A DNA stretch of 22,345 nt from JBJXFE01 sp046153875. GTDB taxonomy: Bacteria > Planctomycetota > Phycisphaerae > Phycisphaerales > UBA1924. The notes under the pieces were generated by a model that did no database searches, was not told the DNA's origin, and saw only the letters and a list, made by a program, of their open reading frames with translations. Where the stretch lies: NCBI GenBank assembly GCA_046153875.1, contig JBJXFE010000071.1, positions 1-22,345 of the forward strand. The letters run 5' to 3'. The translations under genes were made by a program, and so were the position numbers. Below are positions 12,412 through 20,438 of the stretch, in pieces (positions within the stretch are counted from its first letter, which is position 1; every line of letters starts with the position of its first letter).

Positions 12412-13614
12412 ATGAGCATCGTTCCTCGGACGGGAGAGTCGTTCGTCTTCGTCGCCGCCACGGCGACCGGGGGACGCACGCTCGGGGTCCGTCAGGCCAA
12501 GGACCAGCGGGCGCTGGCCGTCACCCTCCGCAAAGAGCGGATGCTGCTGATGCGTTCGTACCGGCTGCCCGCGTGGGCGTCGCGGACGGCCGGGCTGCGG
12601 GTCAAGGACCGCGCGGACCTGAACGAGCAGCTCGCCCAGCTTCTCTCTCGCGGCGTGCCGCTCGTCGAGGCGCTGGAGGTGACGGCCTCGGCCGTCACGC
12701 CGAAGTCGCGCCCCATCATCCAGAGGATGGAAGAGCTCGTGGCGGCGGGGTCGAGCTTCTCGGACGCCTGCCAGCGTGTCGCCGTGTTCGATCGCGTGAG
12801 CGTGGCGGTCTACCAGGCCGCGGAGCGCACGGGCGACCTGGCCGGGACGTGCAAACAGCTCTCGATCACGCTGCGTCGGCAGGACCGGGTCGCGGCGCGT
12901 GTGAAGACGATGATGATCTACCCGGTCATTGTGCTGGCGATGAGCCTGGGGCTCGGGCTGGCGATGCTCATGTACATCGTGCCGATGATCGGCGCGTCGC
13001 TGGCGCAGCTCGGGGCGCCGATCCCGTGGTATTCCCAGATCGTTTTCGGCGTCGGGCGGGCGATGCGGGACAACAGCCTGATCGTGCTGTTCGCCTTCGG
13101 CGGGCTCGCGCTGGGCGCGATCCTGCTCCGGCGGGGCGTGGGTTCGGCGCTCGGGCGCGTCACGCGGCGCCTGCCGGTGGTGCGCGACGTGATCCTGGCG
13201 TCGGAGTCGGCGCGGTTCTTCAGCGTGATGGCCGCGATGACGCGCTCGGGCGTCCCGCTGGCCGGTGCGCTGGGGGTGGCCAACGAGACCATCGGGCTGC
13301 CGGCGCTCAAACGCCAGCTCATCATCCTGCGCACGCGCCTGATCGAGGGCGGCGTGCTGCGCAGCCTGATCGAGGGTGTGGTAGCGCTCCCGCTGGCGAC
13401 GCGTCGGTTGCTCATCGCGGCCGAGCGTGCCGGGGACCTGGAGACCGTGTTCGACACGCTGGCGGGCGACATGGCCGACGACGTGGACCGCAAGACGACG
13501 CGCCTGCTCGCGGTGCTCGAGCCGGCGCTGATCGGCATGATGTTCCTCATCATCGGGTCGATGGTGCTGGCGATCATGATCCCGATCATCACGCTGACGA
13601 GGGAAGCGATTTAG
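12412..13614 (+). CDS. gspF: Type II secretion / type IV pilus inner-membrane platform protein GspF-like
   Basis: A 400-residue platform protein. It has a short N-terminal segment with the GspF-type fold start, then two cytoplasmic four-helix GspF domains (about 65-190 and 265-375), each containing the typical G-V-P-L-x-E/G-A-L motif (SRGVPLVEALEV and RSGVPLAGALGV) and AAERTGDL / AAERAGDL. Hydrophobic segments are at about 165-190, 210-240 and 375-395. GspF links the assembly ATPase to the pseudopilus in the inner membrane. It is the first gene of the plus-strand operon and diverges from tdh, so the promoter should be in 12275-12411, where I could not find convincing boxes. The partner ATPase gspE and secretin gspD are not in the window. 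ATG 12412 is preferred over an upstream TTG (12403). Confidence 0.92.
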   Translation: MSIVPRTGESFVFVAATATGGRTLGVRQAKDQRALAVTLRKERMLLMRSYRLPAWASRTAGLRVKDRADLNEQLAQLLSRGVPLVEALEVTASAVTPKSRPIIQRMEELVAAGSSFSDACQRVAVFDRVSVAVYQAAERTGDLAGTCKQLSITLRRQDRVAARVKTMMIYPVIVLAMSLGLGLAMLMYIVPMIGASLAQLGAPIPWYSQIVFGVGRAMRDNSLIVLFAFGGLALGAILLRRGVGSALGRVTRRLPVVRDVILASESARFFSVMAAMTRSGVPLAGALGVANETIGLPALKRQLIILRTRLIEGGVLRSLIEGVVALPLATRRLLIAAERAGDLETVFDTLAGDMADDVDRKTTRLLAVLEPALIGMMFLIIGSMVLAIMIPIITLTREAI

Positions 13615-13630
13615 CGAGACAGCGAGACAG
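13613..13630. repeat. GAGACAGC tandem repeat between gspF and gspG
   Basis: Two units of AGCGAGAC/GCGAGACAG immediately after the gspF stop codon, the same family as in the repressor gene. It is the only clear copy of the accessory-region repeats seen in the secretion operon, and it lies between genes, not in one. Confidence 0.7.
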
Positions 13631-13647
13631 AGGGAAGGAACGGAATC

Positions 13648-14070
13648 ATGAAGATGCACGGGATGAGTCAGGATCGACGGGCATGGCGCGGGGCGCGGGG
13701 CGGGTTCTCGCTGCTCGAGCTCATGCTCGTGCTGGCGATCATCGGGGTGCTGACGGCGGTGGCGGCGTGGAACATCGCGGGGACGGGCGAGCGCGCCAAG
13801 ATCCGCGTCACCAAGACGAGCATGGCGACGATCCGCGAGATGCTCCAGAGCTACCAGGTCGATCACAGCGCCTACCCGCCGGACCTGGCCGCCCTGGTCG
13901 CCGGGAAGTTCATGGAGGCCGGGCGCGACAAGGACGGGTTCGGGCGGGGTTTCTACTACCGGCCCACCGGCGTCGCGGAGCGCCCGTATGACCTGATCAG
14001 CGCCGGCCCGGATGGACAGCTCAACACGCCCGACGACATCAACGTCTGGACGATGAACCAGAAGCCGTGA
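13648..14070 (+). CDS. gspG: Major pseudopilin GspG-like
   Basis: A 140-residue pseudopilin. The type III prepilin signal is RGG|FSLLELMLVLAII with cleavage after G19, methylatable Phe20 and Glu24 at mature position 5, followed by the hydrophobic helix. The C-terminal part has the GspG pattern: a YPPDLAAL stretch, a K/R-D-G-F-G-R-G-F-Y-Y block and a final S-A-G-P-D-G-Q-x-N-T-P-D-D-I sequence that forms the calcium-binding loop. It is the main subunit of the short periplasmic pseudopilus that pushes cargo through the outer membrane. ATG 13648 has AAGGA upstream. The prepilin peptidase gene is not in view. The GspG match is better than for type IV pilin PilA, which supports type II secretion over a twitching pilus. 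Confidence 0.93.
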   Translation: MKMHGMSQDRRAWRGARGGFSLLELMLVLAIIGVLTAVAAWNIAGTGERAKIRVTKTSMATIREMLQSYQVDHSAYPPDLAALVAGKFMEAGRDKDGFGRGFYYRPTGVAERPYDLISAGPDGQLNTPDDINVWTMNQKP

Positions 14071-14705
14071 CTCCACGCGCCGCCACAACACCGGGGGCCG
14101 CCCGGCGCGCCCTCGCGCGCCGCGGGCTGACGTTCCTCGAGTGCGTCGCGGCGACGGCGCTTCTCGGGCTGGCGGCCGCGAGCGCCTTCAGCGTCCTGGA
14201 GTTTGTCGCGGGCAACCAGGCCCGCCAGCAGCAGAAGCTGGCCGCCGCGGAGCTGGCCAATCGGCTTGTCCTCATGTACCTCGACGACGGGCTGGGAATG
14301 CCCGATCCGGGCTCGCTGCTCGAGTACGGCCCGCACAAGTACCGCTGGGAGTTCGCGGAGCAGCCGGTGGTGCTGACCGAGGCCCGCCCCGAGGGGCGCG
14401 ACCAGGGTCGGCCGTCCACCCTGCCCATCGACCGGTTCTCGCAGGTGACGGTGCGGGTATGGCTGAGCGAGAAGTCCGGGGGGGCGCGCGACGGCTCCGG
14501 GTCGGCGCCGTCGGCCACGCAGTCGCGGATCTTCGACCCGTACTACTTCTCGCGCAACCCCGATTCGATGAAGAACCTGATCGCGGACCCGTCGCGCATG
14601 CAGCGGTACCTCGAGCGGATCATGGGCTTCCACGGGGCGGGTGAGTCGGGCCGGGGCGCGCCGGCCGGTCCGCGCGGCGGCCCGCGCAGCCCGGGGCGGA
14701 GGTGA
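14067..14705 (+). CDS. gspI: Minor pseudopilin, GspI-like
   Basis: A 212-residue protein with a prepilin-type N-terminus: RRG|LTFLECVAATALLGLAAA, cleavage after G20 and Glu25 at mature position 5. The LTFLE opening and the position between gspG and gspJ are typical of GspI, a minor pseudopilin of the tip complex. The body is longer than usual GspI (about 120-130 residues), and the C-terminus is a Gly/Arg/Pro-rich tail, so this is a lineage-specific form and the subunit assignment rests mostly on gene order. Start GTG 14067 overlaps the gspG stop by 4 bases (GTGA), and the gene ends with a GTGA overlap with the next gene, so translation of the three is likely coupled. Confidence 0.75.
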   Translation: MTPRAATTPGAARRALARRGLTFLECVAATALLGLAAASAFSVLEFVAGNQARQQQKLAAAELANRLVLMYLDDGLGMPDPGSLLEYGPHKYRWEFAEQPVVLTEARPEGRDQGRPSTLPIDRFSQVTVRVWLSEKSGGARDGSGSAPSATQSRIFDPYYFSRNPDSMKNLIADPSRMQRYLERIMGFHGAGESGRGAPAGPRGGPRSPGRR

Positions 14706-15667
14706 GCGTGCGCCGCACCACCATCACGCGACAGGCCCGCGTCGGGTTCACGCTGCTTGAGCTCATGACGGCTACGGTGATCGCGGCGCTCGTGCTCGTC
14801 GCCTGCTTCGCGATCTTCGGCGTGATCGGGCGGTCGGACAAGAGGATGCAGGATCGCTTCAGCCACTCGGCCGCGCTCTCGCGGACGCGCGTGGTCGTGG
14901 CCCGCGCGATGGACACGCTGTGGATGTCGAGCGAGCCGCCGACCGGCGCGAACAACGCCCCGAAAGTGCCCCCGCCGGCCCGCGTGATTCTCACCCCGGA
15001 CGACGCGGCGTCGCCCCGGCGGCTCTCGCGCGCCGCGCGTCTCGGCGGCGGTGAGACGCCCCAGCGCCTCGAGGTCGTGCTCAGCGACCGACCCCTGCCG
15101 AGCGACTTCGCCATGCACGCCCGCCCGGGCTCCGCGTCGGCGCGGCGGGACGCGGGCGACGAGGAGTTCGAGCGCGGCGGCGGCCCGATCCGGTGCGCTT
15201 TCGAGCTGCGTCCGGACGCGATGACGCCGATCCCGCCGGGCGAGAGGGCACCGCCCGCGAGCGACGGCTGGACGCTGTGGTGGCGCCCGCTGCCGCTGCC
15301 CGAGAATGGCGGGACGCGCGCCCGCGACACCGACCCCACGCGCGATCCGGGCGCGATCCCGCTCATCTCGGGGTTGACCACCTGCACCTGGACGCCGTTC
15401 GTGAGCCGCCAGCGCGTCCGCGAGACCGCCGCCACCTGGTGGGTGGACCTGCCCGCCTATATCGAGCTCGACCTGAAGACGACCACGGGGCTCAGCGGCA
15501 ACTGGGTCTTTGAGGTCGGGTGGCGCAGCGGGCCCGAGACACCGGGCGAAGCGGACGCCGGCGCGACCGGGAACCCGAGCGGCGAGTCCGGGGGTGCCGC
15601 GGGCGCGACCGAGCGCCCCGCGGGGACGCGCGGCGGACGGCGAAGGGGGGCGGCCGGTGGACGCTGA
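14702..15667 (+). CDS. gspJ: Minor pseudopilin, GspJ-like
   Basis: A 321-residue protein with prepilin signal RVG|FTLLELMTATVIAALVLV, cleavage after G15 and Glu20 at mature position 5. The rest is a large Pro/Arg-rich periplasmic domain with no family motif I can name, ending in a Gly/Ala/Arg-rich tail. Position after the GspI-like gene and before the GspK-like gene suggests GspJ, which in other bacteria forms the pseudopilus tip with GspI and GspK. It starts at GTG 14702, overlapping the previous stop by 4 bases (GTGA). Its length exceeds GspJ of proteobacteria (about 200 residues). The exact subunit identity is inferred from order. Confidence 0.75.
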   Translation: MSVRRTTITRQARVGFTLLELMTATVIAALVLVACFAIFGVIGRSDKRMQDRFSHSAALSRTRVVVARAMDTLWMSSEPPTGANNAPKVPPPARVILTPDDAASPRRLSRAARLGGGETPQRLEVVLSDRPLPSDFAMHARPGSASARRDAGDEEFERGGGPIRCAFELRPDAMTPIPPGERAPPASDGWTLWWRPLPLPENGGTRARDTDPTRDPGAIPLISGLTTCTWTPFVSRQRVRETAATWWVDLPAYIELDLKTTTGLSGNWVFEVGWRSGPETPGEADAGATGNPSGESGGAAGATERPAGTRGGRRRGAAGGR

Positions 15668-16496
15668 ACGCCGCACATCGCGCGCCTTCGCCCTGCCGAC
15701 GGTGCTGCTGCTCACGATGGTGGTCGGCGTGGCCGCGGCCGCGATGCTCTCGCGCGAGGCCGACAACCGCCTCATGATCGAACGGCAGCTCCGCGCGTAC
15801 GGCACGCACCACATGGGCAAGGGCGTCCGCGAGGTCGTCGGGCAGTGGGCGATCTCGCTCTCCTCGCAGCCCCTGGAGAAGATGATCGCCTCGGACGGGC
15901 ACGTGCTCGACCTGGCGATGGCCGACGGCACGCTTGTCCGCGTGTCGATGGCGGATGGGCAGGGCTCGCTGCTCAACGACCTGGCCCGCGTGCCGACGTC
16001 GGAGCGCGTGGACGCCGCCGCCATGATCGAGGCTCTGCGCGAGGTCGCGGGTTCGTCGGTCGAACCCGACTGGGTGCGCCCGGTGGGGCCGGTGCGGGTG
16101 AGCGCGATGGGCGCGCCCGAGGCGGTGCTGACGGCCGGCGCGCGGGTCGCCACCTCTACGAAGGGCCAGGCGACGGCCCTGGTGCGGGCGATCATGGATG
16201 CGCGACGCGACGGGGAGATGACGGAGGCGACGCTCAACGCCGCGGCGAGCCGCGCGGGGCTGACCGGCGACGCCCTCTCGAAGTTCAACCGCCTGTTCGC
16301 GCCGCGCCCGGAACTGTGGCTGCTGGGCGTTGAGGTCTATCCGCCGGCAGCCCCCGGGCGTCGGGCGGACCAGCCCGAGAGCCGCTACCGCGGGCGGATC
16401 GTGCTCGGGCAGGCCGGGCTGGGGACGATGAACGCCGGAGACTCGCTGGGCATGTTCCTCACGTGGGAGGAAGTGACGGCCCGCGCGATACCATGA
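15657..16496 (+). CDS. gspK: Minor pseudopilin, GspK-like
   Basis: A 279-residue protein with a short basic N-terminus and hydrophobic helix FALPTVLLLTMVVGVAAAAM at residues 11-30. It has no Glu at mature position 5, as in GspK, the one pseudopilin that caps the tip and stops growth. The residue before the proposed cleavage site is Ala10 rather than Gly, so processing by prepilin peptidase is less certain. The helical body (about 35-270) with repeated small-residue and RVDAAAMIEALRE stretches fits the GspK helical domain. GTG 15657 overlaps the gspJ stop by 11 bases and follows a G-run; an earlier in-frame start would extend the protein into gspJ and is rejected. The next gene begins after a 49-base gap. 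Confidence 0.72.
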   Translation: MDAERRTSRAFALPTVLLLTMVVGVAAAAMLSREADNRLMIERQLRAYGTHHMGKGVREVVGQWAISLSSQPLEKMIASDGHVLDLAMADGTLVRVSMADGQGSLLNDLARVPTSERVDAAAMIEALREVAGSSVEPDWVRPVGPVRVSAMGAPEAVLTAGARVATSTKGQATALVRAIMDARRDGEMTEATLNAAASRAGLTGDALSKFNRLFAPRPELWLLGVEVYPPAAPGRRADQPESRYRGRIVLGQAGLGTMNAGDSLGMFLTWEEVTARAIP

Positions 16497-16545
16497 CGAT
16501 GAGGATGGATCGGCAATCGCCCCTCGGGGGCGCACGAGGTGCGGC

Positions 16546-17409
16546 ATGGCGAACGGAATCACGGGCGGGCTCACGTCGGCGCGGGCGCGCCGTCTGATCT
16601 GGGTGTGGCGCGGGGCGGCGGCGGCGCTGGCCGTCGCCGCGGGGGCGCTCTGGGCCGTCGAGACGCGCGTCGTCTCGCCGAACGTGTCGCTGCCCAAACC
16701 CGAGGCACCGGGGACGCCGAGCGGTCCGGACACCCCGGTGACGGGCGCGGCGATCGACCCGCCCGACGCCGAGGCGCTCTCCGACGCGGCGTACCGACTG
16801 GAGTGGGCCGCGAACCGCCCGAAGAAGGTTGAGCCGGCGCCCGGGCCGGTGGAGCCGACGCCCGCGGCACCCGGATCGCTCGCGGGGTGGCGCTACCTCG
16901 GGTCGATCATCACCGGCGCTCGGCGCTCGGCGATCCTCAATGTGGACGGGAAGCAGGTGGTGCTGGCCCAGGGCGCGGAGCGCAACGGCATCCGCCTGGT
17001 CGAGGTCAAGGCCGATGCGATCGTCGTGAACGACGGCGCGGGCCTGCGCGAGCTGCGCAAGGAGCAGAAGACCGGGCCCGCGGTGGCCTGGGTGACGCCG
17101 CCCGCGGGCGGCCCGGGGGCGCCGATCCGCCCCATGAACGGCGCGATGAACGGGCTGGAGGGGTACACGCCCGAGGAGCAGACGGCCATGCGCGAGCGCG
17201 GGATGGACCCCGAGACCGCCCGCGCCATGCGCGAGCGGCTCGACCGGCTGCGCAACCGCCCGCGCGCCACACCGGGGGGCGCGGACCCGACCGAGACCAC
17301 GTCGGGGACCACGACGACCCGCGGCTCGCGCACGAAGGCCGCGCCGCCGCCCAAGGACGCCGCATCGGATGACACCGCCGGTCCGGACGCGCCGGAGTCG
17401 CGCCGTTGA
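16546..17409 (+). CDS. gspC: GspC-like inner-membrane/periplasmic connector
   Basis: A 287-residue single-pass protein. The membrane segment is at about 16-38, followed by a Pro/Glu-rich spacer (50-112) and then a compact domain at about 113-171 containing W-R-Y-L-G-S-I-I-T and A-I-L-N-V-D-G-K-Q-V-V-L. This resembles the GspC homology region (or the PilP fold) that contacts the secretin in the periplasm. The remaining C-terminal part is disordered-looking and rich in Pro, Thr and Arg. ATG 16546 has GAGG at about 6-base spacing. No PDZ domain is seen. Order in the operon before GspL- and GspM-like genes supports GspC. A PilP identity is the main alternative. Confidence 0.7.
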   Translation: MANGITGGLTSARARRLIWVWRGAAAALAVAAGALWAVETRVVSPNVSLPKPEAPGTPSGPDTPVTGAAIDPPDAEALSDAAYRLEWAANRPKKVEPAPGPVEPTPAAPGSLAGWRYLGSIITGARRSAILNVDGKQVVLAQGAERNGIRLVEVKADAIVVNDGAGLRELRKEQKTGPAVAWVTPPAGGPGAPIRPMNGAMNGLEGYTPEEQTAMRERGMDPETARAMRERLDRLRNRPRATPGGADPTETTSGTTTTRGSRTKAAPPPKDAASDDTAGPDAPESRR

Positions 17410-19058
17410 GCGGACGGGTCTGCTATCTCGGGCGCGAGGAGAGCGGGGCGCTGGTGGCCGGCGTCCGCGTGGTTGGCGAGCGCCTCGACGAGGTGTGGAC
17501 GCCCGAGCCCGGCGCGAATGGAGCGGCCGACCCCATCGCCCGCAGCAGGTCCGCCGCCGCGTGGGTGGGCGATCGGCTGACCCAGGGTCGGGGCGCGGGC
17601 GGGTCGGGCGGGCGGCTGCGGTTCGTGTGCGTGGACGTTGACGGGGCGACCTGCACCTGGCTGACGGCGCCGAGCGCCAACGCGGCGGTGATCGCGGCGG
17701 CGCTCGGGCAGGCGGGGGCGGACTCCGAGGTGGACCACGGCGACGGGCGCACCGAGCGCACCGCGTGGGGCGTTCCCACGCAGGGTGAGGCGTCGCTCCA
17801 GGCCCTTGCGGCGCCGGAGCACACGAAGCACCCTCCGCGGCACGCAGCCCCCGGACGCGCCGCGCCACCGGGCCGACGGCTCGCGGTCCTGGCGGTGCCC
17901 GATACGGCGGCCCGGCTCTTCCTGGACGCGCTGGACGATCGCGGCGTCGCGCCCGACCTGGTCGTGTCGCTCTGGCACGCGCTCGCCCTGGCGTGGGACC
18001 CCGCGGGCCCGGCGGCGTCGGCGTTGGCGGACCGGGTCGCCGCGGGGGGGGGGCGCGTCGTCGCCACCAACACGCCGCCCGCCGCGATCGTGCTCGTGGA
18101 CCCCGAGGGGCGGCTGGTCTGGGCGTGGTCGCGGCAGGGTGAACTGCTGGCGGGAGGGGCGGCCCGGATCGGCGGACGCGGTGGCTCCGACGCGCCCGAC
18201 GGCGTGCGCGTATCGCGTGCCGACGTCGGGCGGCTCACCGCCGACTGGCTCGGGTGGTCGGCGCAGCTCGGCGTGGCCCCGACGCGGATTGTCTGCCTCA
18301 CGCCCCGTCCCCCCGACGGCTCGGACGGGCTCGCGCCCGCGGAGTTGGGCGAGGCGATCGGGCGCGCCTGGCCGGGGTCCAGCGTTGACCTTGCGGTCCA
18401 CGACGACCCGGTCGGCGCGACGCTGCACCGGTTGGCGGAGTTGCAGGGCGGCGGCCCCGAGCCCGCGGCCGACCCCCGGGCGGCCCTCGTCTCCCTCTCG
18501 CACCGCCCGACCGCGGCGCACCGATCGGTGCTGCGATGGGCCGCCGCGGCGATCGCCGGCGCAGCGATCGGGCTTGTCGGCGTGGCGTGGCGCGGGTGGA
18601 GCGCCGCGGGCGCCATCCGCGCCGAGATCGAGTCCGCGAAGGACGGTACGCGCACGCTCATCGGGCGGGCGCTGCCGGCCGCGGCGAACAACGAGTTCCC
18701 CATGGAAGTGCTCGAGGACGAGGTGACGAAGCTGCGCACGGCCCGGAGCGCCGGCCGGGACCTCGAGCCCGCGAAGCCGATCCTCAACGAGCTCGACGCG
18801 ATTTCGGCCGTGCTCTCGCGCGACGCCCAGCCGGTCAGCCTCGAGCTGATCAACACCAGCACCGCGGTCACCGTGCTCGTGCCGGATTTCCTCGCGGGGC
18901 AGGCGCTGCTGGACTCGATGAACGAGGTGGACGGGTCGAGCTGCGAGTGGCGGCGCGCGGACGGCGCGCCCCAGCAGCAGGGGGACAAGGTCAGGCTCCA
19001 GTTTTACGGGCGGTGGAAGTCGGCCGACGAGCTGCGCGCCGGGAAGGTGGCCCCGTGA
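17406..19058 (+). CDS. gspL: GspL-like assembly-platform protein
   Basis: A 550-residue protein with a large cytoplasmic N-terminal region (1 to about 370), one membrane helix at about 375-398 (RWAAAAIAGAAIGLVGVAW) and a periplasmic domain (about 400-550) with the coiled-to-ferredoxin layout of GspL. In type II systems GspL recruits the ATPase GspE through its actin-like cytoplasmic part and pairs with GspM. Sequence in the first 370 residues is too diverged for me to point to actin-fold motifs, so the assignment rests on topology, length and position. The start is TTG 17406, overlapping the gspC stop by 4 bases (TTGA). The stop overlaps the next start (GTGA). A PilM-PilN fusion is the equivalent in pilus nomenclature. 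Confidence 0.7.
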   Translation: MSGRVCYLGREESGALVAGVRVVGERLDEVWTPEPGANGAADPIARSRSAAAWVGDRLTQGRGAGGSGGRLRFVCVDVDGATCTWLTAPSANAAVIAAALGQAGADSEVDHGDGRTERTAWGVPTQGEASLQALAAPEHTKHPPRHAAPGRAAPPGRRLAVLAVPDTAARLFLDALDDRGVAPDLVVSLWHALALAWDPAGPAASALADRVAAGGGRVVATNTPPAAIVLVDPEGRLVWAWSRQGELLAGGAARIGGRGGSDAPDGVRVSRADVGRLTADWLGWSAQLGVAPTRIVCLTPRPPDGSDGLAPAELGEAIGRAWPGSSVDLAVHDDPVGATLHRLAELQGGGPEPAADPRAALVSLSHRPTAAHRSVLRWAAAAIAGAAIGLVGVAWRGWSAAGAIRAEIESAKDGTRTLIGRALPAAANNEFPMEVLEDEVTKLRTARSAGRDLEPAKPILNELDAISAVLSRDAQPVSLELINTSTAVTVLVPDFLAGQALLDSMNEVDGSSCEWRRADGAPQQQGDKVRLQFYGRWKSADELRAGKVAP

Positions 19059-19612
19059 ACCGTGTCGCCGACGACGCACGGGCCGAGATGATGTTCGCCG
19101 CGGCGGCGCGCGAACGGCGCAACCGCCCCACGGGCCTGGTCGCCGGGGCCGCGGCCCTGCTGGTGATCGCGGCGCTGGGCGCGGGGCTGGCGCTCGCGTC
19201 GCGGGCGCGGGCGGCCCAGGCCCTGCGCCGCCAGGCGGGCGAGAACGAGCGCGCCGGGGCCCTCGTCGCGGAGCTCGAGGGTCTTCGGGCCGAGGACGAC
19301 AGCGGCGGGCTCTCCGGCACGGGCGATCCGATCCCGGACCTGACGCTCTTCGGCACGCTCGAGCAGCTCGCCACCGACCGCGGGCTCGCCAAGCCGCAGC
19401 AGCCCAACGCCCAGAGCTCCGAACGCGGGAAGATCACGGTCAAGACTTACCGCTACCAGAACATGCGCAGCGAGAACCTCGAAGCCCTGCTGCGGTGGGT
19501 GCGGGCGGCGACCGACGAGGTCGGCGGGCTCGAAGTCTTCGGCCTCGATCTGCGGTCCGACGCGGCGGGGTGGTCGATGAACGCCACGTTCCGGAGGTGG
19601 GAGCGCCCATGA
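19055..19612 (+). CDS. gspM: GspM/PilO-like assembly-platform protein
   Basis: A 185-residue protein with a short cytoplasmic N-terminus, a membrane helix at about 27-48 (GLVAGAAALLVIAALGAG), a coiled-coil-like stretch at 50-78 rich in Arg/Glu/Ala, and a small periplasmic domain ending FGLDLRSDAAGWSMNATFRRWER. This is the plan of GspM and PilO, which dimerise with GspL/PilN. GTG 19055 overlaps the gspL stop by 4 bases (GTGA) and the gene ends in an ATGA overlap with the TPR gene. Family-level identity is inferred from topology and position. A longer reading that starts upstream in the other frame is an antisense-like artefact of high GC. Confidence 0.7.
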   Translation: MNRVADDARAEMMFAAAARERRNRPTGLVAGAAALLVIAALGAGLALASRARAAQALRRQAGENERAGALVAELEGLRAEDDSGGLSGTGDPIPDLTLFGTLEQLATDRGLAKPQQPNAQSSERGKITVKTYRYQNMRSENLEALLRWVRAATDEVGGLEVFGLDLRSDAAGWSMNATFRRWERP

Positions 19613-20259
19613 GAGATGCCATGAACAACCCGGTGCCCGCGGCGCGTCTCGCCGCCTGGATGGTCGTCGCGATGGTGCTCGGGGCGGGCCCGACGGTCGG
19701 CGGGTGCGCGGGCACGCGCGGCTCCTCGGCCCCCGGGCCTTCGTCCATGACGCGGACCCTGGAGGCCAACCGCCTCGCGATCCTGGCGCAGCGGGCGCAG
19801 CGGGACGGCGAGACCGACCTGGCGATTGATCTGTACCGGCAGTCGCTGGCGGAGTCGGCGGACGACGCGTCGACGTGGAACAACCTGGGTGCGCTGCTGC
19901 TGACCCGGGAGCGATACCTGGAGGCGGTCGAGGCGTGCAAGCGGGCGGCGGACCTGTCGCCGACCGACCCGCGCCCGCTGTACAACATCGGGCATACGTA
20001 CGCGACGACGGGGTGGCAGCAGAAGGCGATGGAGTACTACCTGATGGCGCTGGAGCGCGACGGGCGCGACCTGAAGAGCCTGCGCGGCGCCATCGGATCG
20101 GGCAAGCTGCTGGGCGTCGCCGACGAGTCCGCCCTGGAGCGCATCCGCACCGCCCTCATGCTCGACACCGACCCGGACTGGCGGAAGATCCACGAGGGTG
20201 AGCGGACGCGGATCGAGGGCGAGCTCAACTCAAGGAAGCGACGCGCTTCGGCGCCGTGA
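19609..20259 (+). CDS. TPR-repeat lipoprotein, last gene of the secretion operon
   Basis: A 216-residue protein with an N-terminal hydrophobic segment ending in a lipobox-like TVGGC (Cys33), so probably a lipoprotein or secreted protein. It carries about three tetratricopeptide repeats at about 60-160 (…WNNLGALLLTRERYLEAVEACKRA… then LYNIGHTYATTGWQQKAMEYYLMAL). TPR lipoproteins of this size (PilF/PilW-like, or GspS-like pilotins) help assemble secretins in other type II and type IV systems. This gene may do so here, but the secretin is not in the window and the match is only architectural. ATG 19609 overlaps the gspM stop by 4 bases (ATGA), so it belongs to the operon. An internal ATG 19621 is a possible alternative start. 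Confidence 0.72.
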   Translation: MRDAMNNPVPAARLAAWMVVAMVLGAGPTVGGCAGTRGSSAPGPSSMTRTLEANRLAILAQRAQRDGETDLAIDLYRQSLAESADDASTWNNLGALLLTRERYLEAVEACKRAADLSPTDPRPLYNIGHTYATTGWQQKAMEYYLMALERDGRDLKSLRGAIGSGKLLGVADESALERIRTALMLDTDPDWRKIHEGERTRIEGELNSRKRRASAP

Positions 20260-20386
20260 CGACGCGGCCTTGAATGCCCGGCGGTCGGGTGGCCCGGTCA
20301 CGGGTCTTCATAGACGTGGCACGGGAGAGGGCCCCCGATGATCGGGGTACCTGGCCCGGTCATCTTGCTCAGACCCCGGAATTCTC

Positions 20387-20414
20387 TTGCGTCCGCGGCG
20401 CACCGTGGTACGCT
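20387..20414 (+). promoter_or_regulatory. Promoter upstream of propeller gene 1
   Basis: TTGCGT (20387-20392) and TACGCT (20409-20414) are 16 bases apart, 24 bases before ATG 20439. The same arrangement (TTGCGT, 16 bases, TAGCCT) and the same GTGGAGCACGGAGGCGCTCG leader occur at 22012-22069 before the paralogue, so the unit is duplicated. Confidence 0.5.
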
Positions 20415-20438
20415 GGACGTGGAGCACGGAGGCGCTCG

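Noticed and set aside
12271..14091. Long minus-strand open frame opposite gspF and gspG
   Set aside because: It reads through a gene with clear GspF and GspG motifs on the plus strand. Its product is rich in Arg, Pro, His and Gln, the usual signature of an antisense frame in high-GC DNA.
16893..19079. Long minus-strand open frame opposite the gspC- and gspL-like genes
   Set aside because: Same antisense artefact. It has no recognisable domain, while the plus-strand genes are linked by 4-base overlaps and have membrane segments in the expected places.
20330..20360. Terminator after the secretion operon (CCCCGA-TGA-TCGGGG hairpin)
   Set aside because: A 6-bp stem without a T-tract; too weak to claim.
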